From: Mycobacterium sp. 852002-40037_SCH5390672
GTDB taxonomy: Bacteria > Actinomycetota > Actinomycetes > Mycobacteriales > Mycobacteriaceae
NCBI RefSeq assembly: GCF_001665875.1
Contig: NZ_LZTA01000041.1
Span: 1-64,000 of the forward strand
Length of the DNA: 64,000 nucleotides
Direction: 5' to 3'
A model generated the notes under the pieces. It had not been told where the DNA came from and ran no database searches. It was given only the letters and a program-made list of their open reading frames with translations. Of this stretch, positions 35,056-44,324 are shown one piece after another. Position 1 is the first letter of the stretch, and each line of letters starts with the position of its first letter. The position numbers were made by a program, and so were the translations under genes.

Positions 35056-37923
35056 TCACCTTGTGGCCAGTTGTGGAATCGGCGCCGTATGCGCGTCCTC
35101 GTTCCGATCGGTCTTCCTCGTCAGGCGGATAGTGTTGATCGGCCACCAGAACCAATGCCCCAACGCAGCGGCGATCGACGGGGTCATGAAGGACCGCACG
35201 ATAAGGGTGTCGACCAACAGACCCAATCCGATCGTGGTGCCGAGTTCTCCGATCACCCGTAGTTGGCTGACGATCATGGAGGCCATGGTGAAGGCGAATA
35301 CCAGCCCGGCGGCGGTGACGACGCGGCCGGAGGCGCCCATGCCGCGGATGATTCCGGTGTTGAGGCCGGCGGGGATTTCTTCTTTGAGCCGGGAGACCAG
35401 GAGCAGGTTGTAGTCCGATCCCACGGCCAACAGGATGACGACTGACAGGGGCAGCACGATCCACTGCACACCGAGTCCGATGAGGTCTTGCCACAGCAGT
35501 ACGGACAGACCGCACGCTGTACCCAGCGACGCGGCCACCGTGCCGACGATGACCAACGCGGCGACCACGCTACGCGTGATGAGCAGCATGATCGCGAAGA
35601 TCAGTATCAACGCGGAGATCCCGGCGACCAGCAGGTCGATGATGACGCCTTCTTGCATGTCGGAATACATCGATGCCGTTCCGGCCAGATACACCTTCGA
35701 GCTCTCCAGCGGAGTTCCCTTGATGGCATCGGCGACCGCGTCTTTAACTCCCGCGACGTGCTTGATTCCCTCAACCGAGGCGGGATCACCCTGGTGAGTG
35801 ATGATGAACCGCACGGCCGTGCCATCGGGGGAAACAAACATCTTCAGCCCGCGTTTGAAGTCAGGGTTTTTGAAGACTTCCGGCGGCAGGTAGAAGGAGT
35901 CGTCGTTCTTGGCTTCGTCGAAGTATTGCCCCATCAAGGTAGAGCCCTCGGCCCCCTCCTGCTGGTGGGCTTGGATCCCGGCCATCGTGCTATGCGTGGA
36001 CAGCATGAAGTCGCGCATCGTCTTCATCGTGTCGATCATTTTGGGGAAATCGGCCAGCAGTTGCGGCATCAATCGATCCAAACGATCGAGATCCACTGTG
36101 AGGCCGCTGATTTGGTCAGCGAGCTCATCGATGCCGTCGAGCGTATCGAAGACTGACCGCAGCGACCAGCACACGGGAATATCGAAACAGTGCTTCTCCC
36201 AATAGAAGTAACTTCTGATCGGCCGGAAGAAATCCTCGAAATCCGAGATGTGATCCCGTAATTCATTGGTAGTAGCCACCATGTCATGGGTTCTGCCGAC
36301 CATGCTGTGCGTCGCCGCTGTCACCTGCTGCATGACGCCGTACATGTGCTCCATGGTGGCGATCGTTTTGCTCAGTTCATCAGCCTGCTCGAGCATGTGG
36401 GCCATATTGTCGTTATTGAACTTCGCCGTCTGTAGGGTCGCCGAATTCTGCATCGCGATCTGGAACGGGATCGAGCTGTGCTCGATCGGCGCACCCAACG
36501 GCCTGGTAATGGTCTGGACGCGTTCGATACCGCGAAGGTGGAAGACGCTCTTGGCGATTCGATCGATGACGAGCATGTCGGCCGGGTCGCGTAGATCATG
36601 ATCGGCTTCGACCATCAGCAGTTCAGGGTTCATCCGGGCTTGGGAGAAGTGCCGTTGCGCCGCCGTCATTGCGGCGTTGGCGGGCATGTTTTCGGGAGTG
36701 AATTTCTGGTCATCGTAGTTCGGCACGTAGGTCAGCAGGCTGATGAATCCGATGACGGCTATAGCTGCGGTCACGACGATGATCGGCTTTGGCCAGCGCA
36801 CCACGGCGGTGCCCACTTTGCGCCAACCACGTTCGTCGACCGCGCGTTTGGGATCGAACAGGCCGAACCGCGCCCCGAGCGCCAGTACCGCCGGGGCCAG
36901 GGTCAGTGCCGCGAACACGATAACCAACAGGGCTATCGCGCAGGGCAATCCCATGGTCTGGAAATACGGCAGCCGGGTCGCCGTCAGGCACAAGCAGGCA
37001 CCCGCGATCGTCAGACCTGAGCCCAGGATGACGTGCGACACGCCATGATAGGCCGTGTAGAAAGCCTCCTCGCGGTCTTGGCCCAGGGATCGGGCTTCGT
37101 GGTAGCGGCCCAGCAGGAAGATCACGTAGTCGGTTCCGGCGGCGATGCTGAGCATGGTGATCATGCTGACGGCGTAGGGCGTGAGCCCGATGATGTTGAG
37201 GTTGCCCGCGGTTGCCGTAACACCTTGGGCCGCAAAGAGCTCGATGCCGATCACCACCAGGCACAGCAGGGTTGTGACGATCGACCGATAGACGATCAGC
37301 AACATCACGAATATGACACCGATGGAGACCAGCGCCATCGTCGCCATGCTCTTATGCCCGACAACGCTGGTGTCGGCGTTCAGCACGGTGTTGCCGGCCA
37401 CATACGCCTTGACACCCGGCGGCGCAGGCGTGTCCGTGACGATCTTGCGCACGGCGGCGACCGACTCGTGGCTGGGAGTGGTGCCTTGCGCACCGTTGAG
37501 GAAGACCTGGACATAGGCGGCCTTGCCGTCCGGGCTTTGCGAGCCGGCAGCGGTCAGGGGGTCGCCCCAGAAGTCCTGAACATTTTGCACATGCGCGTGG
37601 TCGTCTTTGAGTTTGCTGACGATGTGGTTGTAGAAGTCGTGCGCGCTGTCGCCGAGCTTGTCTTTTCCTTCCAGGACCACCATCGCCGTTGAGTCCGTGT
37701 GGAATTCGTTGAACTTGTCGCCGATGTGCATCATCGATTTGAACGCCGGCGCGTCTCGCGGCGTCATCGGCACCGAGTGCTGGGACGCAACGTCGTCAAG
37801 GGAGGGCGAAATCACGCCCAGGGCGACGGCAACGAACAACCATCCCAGGGTAATCGGCAGCGACAGGATGCGGATGAGCCGGGGGATGACCGCGCGGCGG
37901 GGCTTCAAATGCGGGTTGCTCAT
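35056..37923 (-). CDS. MmpL-family RND transporter
   Basis: 955 residues: a short basic N-terminus, a first helix, a large extracytoplasmic domain, a five-helix block including SMITMLSIAAGTDYVIFLLGRYHEA, a second periplasmic domain with a long helical hairpin (about 440-720), and a final block with the proton-relay segment LLAVGSDYNLLLVSRLKEEI. It is MmpL4/MmpL5-like. Its ATG overlaps the mmpS stop (ATGA). The pair probably exports a siderophore, lipid or drug. Confidence 0.93.
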   Translation of the reverse strand: MSNPHLKPRRAVIPRLIRILSLPITLGWLFVAVALGVISPSLDDVASQHSVPMTPRDAPAFKSMMHIGDKFNEFHTDSTAMVVLEGKDKLGDSAHDFYNHIVSKLKDDHAHVQNVQDFWGDPLTAAGSQSPDGKAAYVQVFLNGAQGTTPSHESVAAVRKIVTDTPAPPGVKAYVAGNTVLNADTSVVGHKSMATMALVSIGVIFVMLLIVYRSIVTTLLCLVVIGIELFAAQGVTATAGNLNIIGLTPYAVSMITMLSIAAGTDYVIFLLGRYHEARSLGQDREEAFYTAYHGVSHVILGSGLTIAGACLCLTATRLPYFQTMGLPCAIALLVIVFAALTLAPAVLALGARFGLFDPKRAVDERGWRKVGTAVVRWPKPIIVVTAAIAVIGFISLLTYVPNYDDQKFTPENMPANAAMTAAQRHFSQARMNPELLMVEADHDLRDPADMLVIDRIAKSVFHLRGIERVQTITRPLGAPIEHSSIPFQIAMQNSATLQTAKFNNDNMAHMLEQADELSKTIATMEHMYGVMQQVTAATHSMVGRTHDMVATTNELRDHISDFEDFFRPIRSYFYWEKHCFDIPVCWSLRSVFDTLDGIDELADQISGLTVDLDRLDRLMPQLLADFPKMIDTMKTMRDFMLSTHSTMAGIQAHQQEGAEGSTLMGQYFDEAKNDDSFYLPPEVFKNPDFKRGLKMFVSPDGTAVRFIITHQGDPASVEGIKHVAGVKDAVADAIKGTPLESSKVYLAGTASMYSDMQEGVIIDLLVAGISALILIFAIMLLITRSVVAALVIVGTVAASLGTACGLSVLLWQDLIGLGVQWIVLPLSVVILLAVGSDYNLLLVSRLKEEIPAGLNTGIIRGMGASGRVVTAAGLVFAFTMASMIVSQLRVIGELGTTIGLGLLVDTLIVRSFMTPSIAAALGHWFWWPINTIRLTRKTDRNEDAHTAPIPQLATR

Positions 37924-38357
37924 ACGGATTTCACCAAGCAGTAGATGAACGGTTGGTAGTCAGTGGTGTTGCGGTCGTCGCGAACCTGGTCGTCGACGAT
38001 GACACGACACCGCAGGGCATGTACCTCTGTGCTGCCCTGGGCGACTATGTTGGCCGACATCGACGGCAGCGTGGTCACGACGGTGAACGACCACGGCAGC
38101 GGGGCGGAATCGACGAGGTGCGGCTGACCGTTTTCGTCGAGGTAATTGGCGTTCACCGTGCCGCCTGGGGTACCGGTTATCTCGTAAGTGATGTGTTTCG
38201 GGTGGAACGGTTTGGTGTTGTCGCCACCACCCTCGCCGCTCGTTACGCCACCGTGCGAGCCGAACGTGTCACGGATGCGGACAACGGCATACGCGCCCAC
38301 CGTAATTACGACGACAAGAAGCAGGGGCATCCATGCCCTTCGCAAAGCGCTCAGCAT
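37920..38357 (-). CDS. MmpS-family membrane protein
   Basis: 145 residues from ATG 38357, with GGAGG a few bases upstream. A single N-terminal helix (WMPLLLVVVITVGAYAVV) is followed by an extracytoplasmic beta domain with HITYEITGTPGGTVNANYLDENG and a Cys pair (LRCRVIVD, YCLVKSV). This is the accessory partner of the adjacent MmpL. Confidence 0.92.
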   Translation of the reverse strand: MLSALRRAWMPLLLVVVITVGAYAVVRIRDTFGSHGGVTSGEGGGDNTKPFHPKHITYEITGTPGGTVNANYLDENGQPHLVDSAPLPWSFTVVTTLPSMSANIVAQGSTEVHALRCRVIVDDQVRDDRNTTDYQPFIYCLVKSV

Positions 38358-38437
38358 CCGCTGCCTCCTTTTCACCCTTCGCAGCCAGCGGGAGCGCGCA
38401 ACGGAGCGCAACCGCCTAACGCCACCACAGAAGATAA

Positions 38438-38455
38438 ACGGAACTCAAGTTCCGT
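38438..38455. promoter_or_regulatory. Perfect palindrome upstream of mmpS, probable TetR operator
   Basis: ACGGAACT-CA-AGTTCCGT, perfect 8-bp arms, 80 bp before the mmpS ATG. Size and symmetry are typical for a TetR dimer, and a tetR gene closes this operon. Confidence 0.65.
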
Positions 38456-38923
38456 GAGCCGGTCGTCGAGAACTGTACAGCATGCCCCGGTGGACTTCTC
38501 GTCGGAGCCAGGTCGCGAAATGCCTCGCTTTCGCCGGCGGGACGACAAGTCGACCCGGCGCCGGGTCGGCTCCACAGGCGCGGCCGGGAGCCTTTGGCCT
38601 GATGATGACTAGAATTGTTTTCTCCCAACGCTTTCCGATTGAACGTCCGGCCGGTTCGCCGACTCCGTGACGTGGCTCGGAACAACGGTCGGATCATGGG
38701 CGTAAGCGCAGGCCCAGGGGATACTCGTGCTGTCGGCCGCGGTCCTGGGCATAGGAACGTATCAGGTTGGACGACAGTGTGATACGGCTGCCAGCTGTGG
38801 CCGCCGGTTCGCGGGTGGAACCTGCCAGCGAACTGTTACCAGCACCGTCCCGTCCGCCGGATAACAGCCTCGTCAGCCAGGGGTTTCACTGGATGAGAAC
38901 GCCAAAGCGGCCGGCTCACCTCG
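38456..38923. other. Intergenic region between mmpS promoter and the zinc-finger gene
   Basis: 468 bp with no convincing gene. A 7-bp inverted repeat, CGTATCA-N15-TGATACG, lies at 38758-38786. Confidence 0.4.
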
Positions 38924-39277
38924 TCAGCCGTCTCGATGGCGGAGCAGCTCGAACCAGTTATGTGGCACCCGTCCGCGCGGCCCGGGAACGGACTGATCCT
39001 CCGGACGGCACTCGGGCGGCGCGAGCCCGGGACCCTCGTAGTAGTCGTTGGCCTCGTAGTTCCAGAACCAGTCCTCGCCGGGCTCAAACGATCGGATTAT
39101 CGGATGTCCGGTCTGCTGCCAGTGTTTGGTCGCATGGCGGGAGAGCGAGTCGTCGCAGCAGCCGATGTGCCCGCATGCGGCGCAACGCCGCAAGTGCACC
39201 CACCAACCAGCGGTCTCGTCACACTCGACACAGCCCATACCGCTGGGTGGCACCGACGGGTTGACAGGAGCAGTCAT
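38924..39277 (-). CDS. UBP-type zinc finger protein
   Basis: 117 residues. The Cys/His pattern GCVECDETAGWWVHLRRCAACGHIGCCD, then SRHATKHWQQTGHPIIRSFEPGEDWFWNYE, is the ZnF-UBP fold found in bacterial stand-alone proteins of this size. In eukaryotes the fold binds ubiquitin C-termini; the role in bacteria is unknown. The Pro-rich C-terminus is short. Confidence 0.88.
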   Translation of the reverse strand: MTAPVNPSVPPSGMGCVECDETAGWWVHLRRCAACGHIGCCDDSLSRHATKHWQQTGHPIIRSFEPGEDWFWNYEANDYYEGPGLAPPECRPEDQSVPGPRGRVPHNWFELLRHRDG

Positions 39278-39411
39278 CAGCGCCCTCTTCCTCGCTCATG
39301 GCAACGGCTAGAGCATCTGCGCGGGGATGCTACCTCCATGTCGAACGGCCTGGCATCATGTTGAATTCCGACGGTCGACTAATCGCTGGAATTTGCTGCG
39401 ATACTTTCCAC

Positions 39412-39780
39412 GTGGAACCTGACAATCTGGGCCGCCTCCTGATGCGCGCCGCGCCTGTTTTCAATGCTCCGGTGGCCGCGCTGGCCGATTCCCGTCGTTT
39501 TGGCAGAATGCTCAACCGCAACATTACGACGCTGACCTACACGGGCCGACGCTCCGGACGCACATTCCGCATCCCGGTGGCCTACCGGCGTTCGGTGGGC
39601 GACATCGTCATCGGCGTCAGCATGCCTGCGGCGAAGACGTGGTGGCGGAACTTCCTGGACACCGGCGGAGCCCTCACGTTGCGATTTGACGAGACCGATC
39701 GGGCTGGACATGCCGTCGCCAAACAGGACGAAAAGGGACGCGTCACCGTCACGGTGCGGCTCGCCGAGGCGCACTCTTGA
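39412..39780 (+). CDS. Deazaflavin/nitroreductase-family split-barrel protein
   Basis: 122 residues from GTG 39412. TLTYTGRRSGRTFRIPVAYRR is the FDOR/Ddn strand-turn, followed by DIVIGVSMPAAKTWWRNF (in place of the usual GGxxxxPxWxxNL) and GGALTLRF. This suits the FDOR-A group, although the usual Tyr/Ser residues that contact F420 are hard to place. An ATG at 39358 would add 18 residues. Confidence 0.7.
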   Translation: MEPDNLGRLLMRAAPVFNAPVAALADSRRFGRMLNRNITTLTYTGRRSGRTFRIPVAYRRSVGDIVIGVSMPAAKTWWRNFLDTGGALTLRFDETDRAGHAVAKQDEKGRVTVTVRLAEAHS

Positions 39781-40020
39781 ATTTCCCGTTTCCCGTCCAG
39801 ATGAGCCGCTGTTGGTTGCCTCGCGCGAAAGCTGCATCAAGGCAAGGTATTTGAATCCTCGACTACGGAGGTCGAAAAACTGTTTTCCCGTTCGCATCAG
39901 ATACCGACTACGCCATCCTGGTTCACCACAGCACTCGATCAAAAGCCGGACCACTGTGACGTCGAGGTCGACGGTTGCCGCATACATCTGCGTGTCTGGG
40001 GCGCTGCCGACCAGCCTCCG

Positions 40021-40776
40021 GTGGTGCTTGTCCACGGTGGCGGAGCGCACTCAGGTTGGTGGGACCACATCGCGCCGTTCTTTTCGGGCACCCACCGGGT
40101 GATCGCGCCGGATCTGTCGGGGCACGGCGACAGCGAGGCCCGTACCAGTTACGACGTGCGAACCTGGGCAAGCGAAGTGATGGCAGCCGCGGCGGCCGCA
40201 GGGCCCGCTGGGCGACCGACCATCGTCGGCCACAGTATGGGCGGCTGGGTCGTATCCACGGCGGCGATGCACTACAGCCCGCAGATCAACAGCATGCTGG
40301 TGATCGACTCGCCGTTGTGGGAGCGTGCGCCGGAGGAAGGGCGACTGCGCAGGCACCAACACACCCGCTACCGGACGAGAGATGAGATCCTGGCCCGCTT
40401 TACGGCCGTGCCTTCGCAGGAGCTGATCCTGCCCTACATCCGGCAGCACATAGCGGCCGAATCGGTGTGCAAGACCGACGAAGGATGGATTTGGAAGTTC
40501 GACCCGGCGATTTTCGGCGGTGAATTTCTCGAGCCGACGCCCGCCGACGAGGAATCCTTGGAGACCATGCTGGGCGCGATGCGTTGCCGCGTAGGGTATT
40601 TGCGCTGTGAAGCCGGGCTAGTGCCTCCCGCGATGGCCGAACGGATCCGTTCGCTGCTTCAGCTTCGTGGCCCCTTCGTGGAGCTGGCCTTGGCCGGCCA
40701 CCATCCCATGCTCGACCAACCGCTCCCCCTGGTCGCGACGTTGCGGACGCTCCTGGAGTTTTGGTCGATCACCTAG
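40021..40776 (+). CDS. Alpha/beta hydrolase, true N-terminus lacks a standard start codon
   Basis: From GTG 40021 the frame encodes 251 residues with VLVHGGGAHSGWW (oxyanion loop), the nucleophile elbow GHSMGG (Ser72) and a C-terminal GHHPM catalytic His. However, GTG 40021 falls at the first core strand. The same frame stays open back to 39805 and reads the expected first strands (DVEVDGCRIHLRVWG) and a typical leader (PSWFTTALDQKPDH) with no ATG, GTG or TTG. ATA at 39901 or CTG at 39880 sit where the family start would be. Either a rare start is used or the start codon is mutated. Confidence 0.75.
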   Translation: MVLVHGGGAHSGWWDHIAPFFSGTHRVIAPDLSGHGDSEARTSYDVRTWASEVMAAAAAAGPAGRPTIVGHSMGGWVVSTAAMHYSPQINSMLVIDSPLWERAPEEGRLRRHQHTRYRTRDEILARFTAVPSQELILPYIRQHIAAESVCKTDEGWIWKFDPAIFGGEFLEPTPADEESLETMLGAMRCRVGYLRCEAGLVPPAMAERIRSLLQLRGPFVELALAGHHPMLDQPLPLVATLRTLLEFWSIT

Positions 40777-40860
40777 GACGCGAACTGGCCGGTCTCCCAA
40801 GAGAGCCCAGCTTGCTGAAATGCCCAGTGCCGGTGCGTGACCGGTAGACTCGCGCGGGCG

Positions 40861-41538
40861 TCAGGCCCTTGCGCGGTGGGCCAGCTTCGCGGGTTGGTCG
40901 ATGATGAGGGCCTTGCCTTGGTGCCGGATCCATCCGCGTTGGGTGAAGTCTGATAGCGCCTTGTTGACGGTTTCGCGCGAGGACCCCACGAGTTGAGCGA
41001 GTTCCTTTTGCGTGAGATGGTGCTCGACAAGCACCGAACCCCCGTTACTCGTGCCGAATCGCATTGCCAGATCGAGGATTTGCTTGGCCACCCGGGCGGG
41101 GACATCGGTGAAGATCAGGTCGCACAGAGTGTTGTTCGTATTCCGGAGTCGGCGTGCCAGCACCCGTAGCAGCTGCTCCGCGATTTCGGGACGTTCGGCA
41201 ATCCATGTTCGTAACGCGTGACGGTCCATCCTGACGGCTTCCACCTCTGTCAGGGTGATCACCGTCGAGGTTCGTGGGCCGGGGTCGAACAGCGCTAGCT
41301 CACCGAACACATCCCCGGGGCCCAGCACCGCAAAGACGGTTTCGCGACCGTCTGCCGTCTGATGGCGGATCTTCACCGCGCCCGACAAGATGACGTAGAG
41401 GTCGTCACCCGGCTCGCCTTCGACGAAGACGGTGCGCCTGCGCGGGAAGGATACGTGCTGCAGGTGGCGAGCCAACGCATCGACCGCATCAGGGGCGATC
41501 CCCTGGAAGATGCCGGCTCGCGCCAATACTTCGTTCAC
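40861..41538 (-). CDS. CRP/FNR-family regulator (CRP paralogue)
   Basis: 225 residues very similar to M. tuberculosis CRP (Rv3676): LARAGIFQGI, FVEGEPGDDLYVILSGAVKI, the cyclic-nucleotide pocket FGELALFDPGPRTS, the dimer helix RPEIAEQLLRVLARRLRNTNN, and the winged HTH LTQKELAQLVGSSRETVNKALSDF. The cAMP-contacting Glu, Arg and Ser of the pocket are all present. Divergence at many surface positions suggests a second CRP copy rather than the main one. GTG start with AAGGGG upstream. Confidence 0.88.
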   Translation of the reverse strand: MNEVLARAGIFQGIAPDAVDALARHLQHVSFPRRRTVFVEGEPGDDLYVILSGAVKIRHQTADGRETVFAVLGPGDVFGELALFDPGPRTSTVITLTEVEAVRMDRHALRTWIAERPEIAEQLLRVLARRLRNTNNTLCDLIFTDVPARVAKQILDLAMRFGTSNGGSVLVEHHLTQKELAQLVGSSRETVNKALSDFTQRGWIRHQGKALIIDQPAKLAHRARA

Positions 41539-41713
41539 GCCGCCCCTTTCAACGCGTTTCGCACGGCGTTGCGCGCACTAGGCGCTGCTCCGGTGTGGGG
41601 CGTCTTAGCTCGCGGTCCAGACTTTACACCAGCGGCGATATCCGTAACATAGCCGGTCATGCCCGCGGTTTTGAGCGTGAAATGAGTGGCCGTTCGAGAG
41701 CCGGGAGGGCCGC

Positions 41714-41884
41714 CTACGCCGCCGGGATAGTGACAGTCGACGCGATGGTCACCTCGGAGTACAGGTTCCCGCACGCATCGCAATCGACCTGATACTCGAG
41801 CTTGTCGTCATCCCGTTCGAGAAACCGGTATTGCGCCCACGCCATGCAGCGCGGGCACCGTGCACGACCGTGCTCGATTGCCAT
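41714..41884 (-). CDS. Small zinc-ribbon-like protein (56 aa)
   Basis: Starts at ATG 41884, with AAGGGG eight bases upstream. It has two CxxC knuckles, CPRC near residue 10 and CDAC near 36, separated by a charged linker (YRFLERDDDKLEYQV), the layout of a four-Cys zinc ribbon. Function unknown; the spaced knuckles and the ribosome site make it a likely real gene. Confidence 0.65.
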   Translation of the reverse strand: MAIEHGRARCPRCMAWAQYRFLERDDDKLEYQVDCDACGNLYSEVTIASTVTIPAA

Positions 41885-41996
41885 TGACCAAACCCCTTAC
41901 TCGTCACAGACACACTGGAAGTACCCCGTGCCGAGCCGGGCTAACCATCGAGTGGTCCGGTGCCCGCGGGACCGGCGCCAGTGCCGTGTTCGGCGG

Positions 41997-43430
41997 CTAG
42001 TAATTCAGCCCCGAGAACATGACCCGGCCGGGATCGTACTTCTGCCGGACGGCGCTCAGCCGGGACAGGTTCGGTCCGAAGTAGCGCGAGGGCGACTGGT
42101 TGGCCTCGATGTAGTTCACGTAGCCGCCGACCGAATACTGTTGCACCGCCTGATGTGCCGTATTGAGCCAGTTGGTCGCGGCCGCGGGATCGCCCGTTTC
42201 CACATACCACTGCACCAGCGCTGACTGCCGGCGCCACGGAAACGCGGTGGCGCCCGGCGCCACCGTCGCGAGTGCGCCGTCCATGGCGTGCATGATGGCC
42301 AGCATCCGGCCGGCGCCGCGGGGAAAGGCGTTCACCGCCGAGGCGATCCCCTGTGCCACGCCCGCGTTGACGGTGGCAAAGACGTCGGAGCCGCCGACAT
42401 ACCCGAGCGGCGACGGGTTGAGGTTGCCGACGGCCAGATAATTCACCAGGTCCATGTAGTTGAAGGTGTGGTTCTCGGTGCCCGACGGTTGCAGTCCCAC
42501 CGCTTGGGTGATCGCGGCCGCAGCGCTGTTACCCGACCCGGCGGGGCAGGTCGCCAGGATTCGGCAATGCATACCCATCGCGTCGACAGTGGCGTCCGCC
42601 AGTGCCCAGCTGTTGGGGTCGGCGGTGCGCAGCCAGTTCTGCCAACCGACGAGTACCTGCGCGAACGACTGCGGCGGGAAGTTGAGGTTGACGACGTCCA
42701 CGTCCTTGGTGGGGAACGTGGCGAAGGTCAACGCGGTCGTCACACCGAAGTTGCCGCCACCGCCGCCGCGCAGTGCCCAGAACAAGTCGGGGTTGCTGCC
42801 GGCGGACGCGGTGACCGCCTGACCGCTGGGCAGCACCACCGACGCCGACGTCAGCTGGTCACAGAGCAGGCCGGCATGCCGGGACTGTGCTCCCATGCCG
42901 CCACCCAGCGCGTGGCCCGCGGCACCGACCGACGGACAGGTACCGGTTGGGATGCCCCGGCCGGCCGCGGCCAGAGTCCGGTGCATCGTGTACAGACTCG
43001 TGGCCGGCGTCACCGTGATCTGCCCCGTGGCGGCGTCGTAGTTGGCGTCCCCTGGCAGTTGGCGCAGGTCGAGCACCATGGTTCCGTTCGCGGTCGACGC
43101 GCCGATATAGGAGTGTCCACCGCTGCGCGGGGCCACCTTGAGGTTGTGGGCGGCCGCGAATGCCATCGCCTTCTGCACGTCGGCTGCCGACGTTGGGGTG
43201 ACGACCGCCGCCGGCGTCAGCCCGTTGTAGTTCGTGTTGAAAACCTGTTTTGCTCCGGCGAATTGGGGGCTCTCCGGGAGCACCACCTTCCCGCCGAGGG
43301 CGGTGGACAGGCCCTCCCAGCCGGTAGGTCTCGGATCGGCGGCGACCCGGGGTGCGCCGAGGACGGCGCCGGTGGCTAACGCTCCGACGGCGCCGCGCAG
43401 GAACGTCTGCCGCGAGATTTCACGCGCCAT
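41997..43430 (-). CDS. Secreted FAD-linked oxidase, berberine-bridge-enzyme type
   Basis: 477 residues. The exported N-terminus (SRQTFLRGAVGALATGAVLG) resembles a Tat signal, though the twin Arg is Arg-Gln. The FAD domain has RSGGHSYIG with the flavin-linking His, and GTCPSVGAAGHALGGG with the Cys of bicovalent flavinylation. The protein closes with the BBE box YDPGRVMFSGLNY. Such enzymes oxidise sugars or aromatic alcohols. A GGGAG site lies upstream of the ATG. Confidence 0.88.
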   Translation of the reverse strand: MAREISRQTFLRGAVGALATGAVLGAPRVAADPRPTGWEGLSTALGGKVVLPESPQFAGAKQVFNTNYNGLTPAAVVTPTSAADVQKAMAFAAAHNLKVAPRSGGHSYIGASTANGTMVLDLRQLPGDANYDAATGQITVTPATSLYTMHRTLAAAGRGIPTGTCPSVGAAGHALGGGMGAQSRHAGLLCDQLTSASVVLPSGQAVTASAGSNPDLFWALRGGGGGNFGVTTALTFATFPTKDVDVVNLNFPPQSFAQVLVGWQNWLRTADPNSWALADATVDAMGMHCRILATCPAGSGNSAAAAITQAVGLQPSGTENHTFNYMDLVNYLAVGNLNPSPLGYVGGSDVFATVNAGVAQGIASAVNAFPRGAGRMLAIMHAMDGALATVAPGATAFPWRRQSALVQWYVETGDPAAATNWLNTAHQAVQQYSVGGYVNYIEANQSPSRYFGPNLSRLSAVRQKYDPGRVMFSGLNY

Positions 43431-43529
43431 CGTCGGACTCCCGCGATTGCGTCATGCCCCGAATTGTCAACCACAACAAGCGTGGTGCCGCCCGACGTGT
43501 CGGGCGGTGATTGAAACGTGCCTGAACCG

Positions 43530-44270
43530 TTACCCGGCGCCTTTGCCGTTGTCGACCCGGTAGACCGCGCCGTGGATGGCGGCCGCGGCGTCGCTGGCGA
43601 GGAAGGCGATCACGTTGGCGACATCGACGGGTTGCATCATGCCGCGCGGTGCGGCCGTGCGCATGATCAAGTCGTAGTTGGGATTGTCTGGCGCACTGAA
43701 CTGTTCGATTTGCGGCGTGAGCATGCCGCCGGGGCATACCGCATTGACGCGCAAGCGATCCGCGGTGTACTCCACCGCCAATGCGCGGGTCAGGCCGATC
43801 AGGCCATGCTTGGCGGCGCAGTAACCGGCCGAATACGCCTGACCCTCGACGCCGGCGATGGAGCTGACGTTGACGATGTTTCCGCCGCGTTCGAGCAGAT
43901 GAGGCAGTGCTGCCCTGCAGAGGTAGAACGGCCCGTTGAGGTTGACCGCGAGGTCGTCTTCCCAGTCCTCGTCGGTCATCGACTCGGTCCGACGCATCTG
44001 GTGTCGTCCCGCGACGTTGACGAGAACGTCGAGTCCACCGAAATCCCGGACGCACCGCTCAACCGCGTCTGCGCAGGCCTGCACGGAACCGATGTCCAGC
44101 GACGCAAATCCGCCCCGTTCGACACCGGCGAACACGTCGGCCAGGCGTCCGGTATCGCGGCCAACGCCGAAAACCGTTGCGCCTTGTCGGGAGAACAACT
44201 TTGCCGTTTCGGCGCCCAGGCCCGACGACGCTCCCGTCACCAACGCCACCTTGCCCTGCAGTGCAGTCAT
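43530..44270 (-). CDS. Short-chain dehydrogenase/reductase
   Basis: 246 residues of the classical SDR fold: TGASSGLG (cofactor loop), NVAGRH, NVSSIAG with the catalytic Ser, YCAAK with the Tyr-Lys pair, and the C-terminal NAVCPGGMLTP. The substrate is unknown. Confidence 0.9.
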   Translation of the reverse strand: MTALQGKVALVTGASSGLGAETAKLFSRQGATVFGVGRDTGRLADVFAGVERGGFASLDIGSVQACADAVERCVRDFGGLDVLVNVAGRHQMRRTESMTDEDWEDDLAVNLNGPFYLCRAALPHLLERGGNIVNVSSIAGVEGQAYSAGYCAAKHGLIGLTRALAVEYTADRLRVNAVCPGGMLTPQIEQFSAPDNPNYDLIMRTAAPRGMMQPVDVANVIAFLASDAAAAIHGAVYRVDNGKGAG

Positions 44271-44324
44271 GCCAGTTCCCGTCCTTTTCAGTGACCGTCG
44301 ATTCGGCGGAATACTGGATGCACC

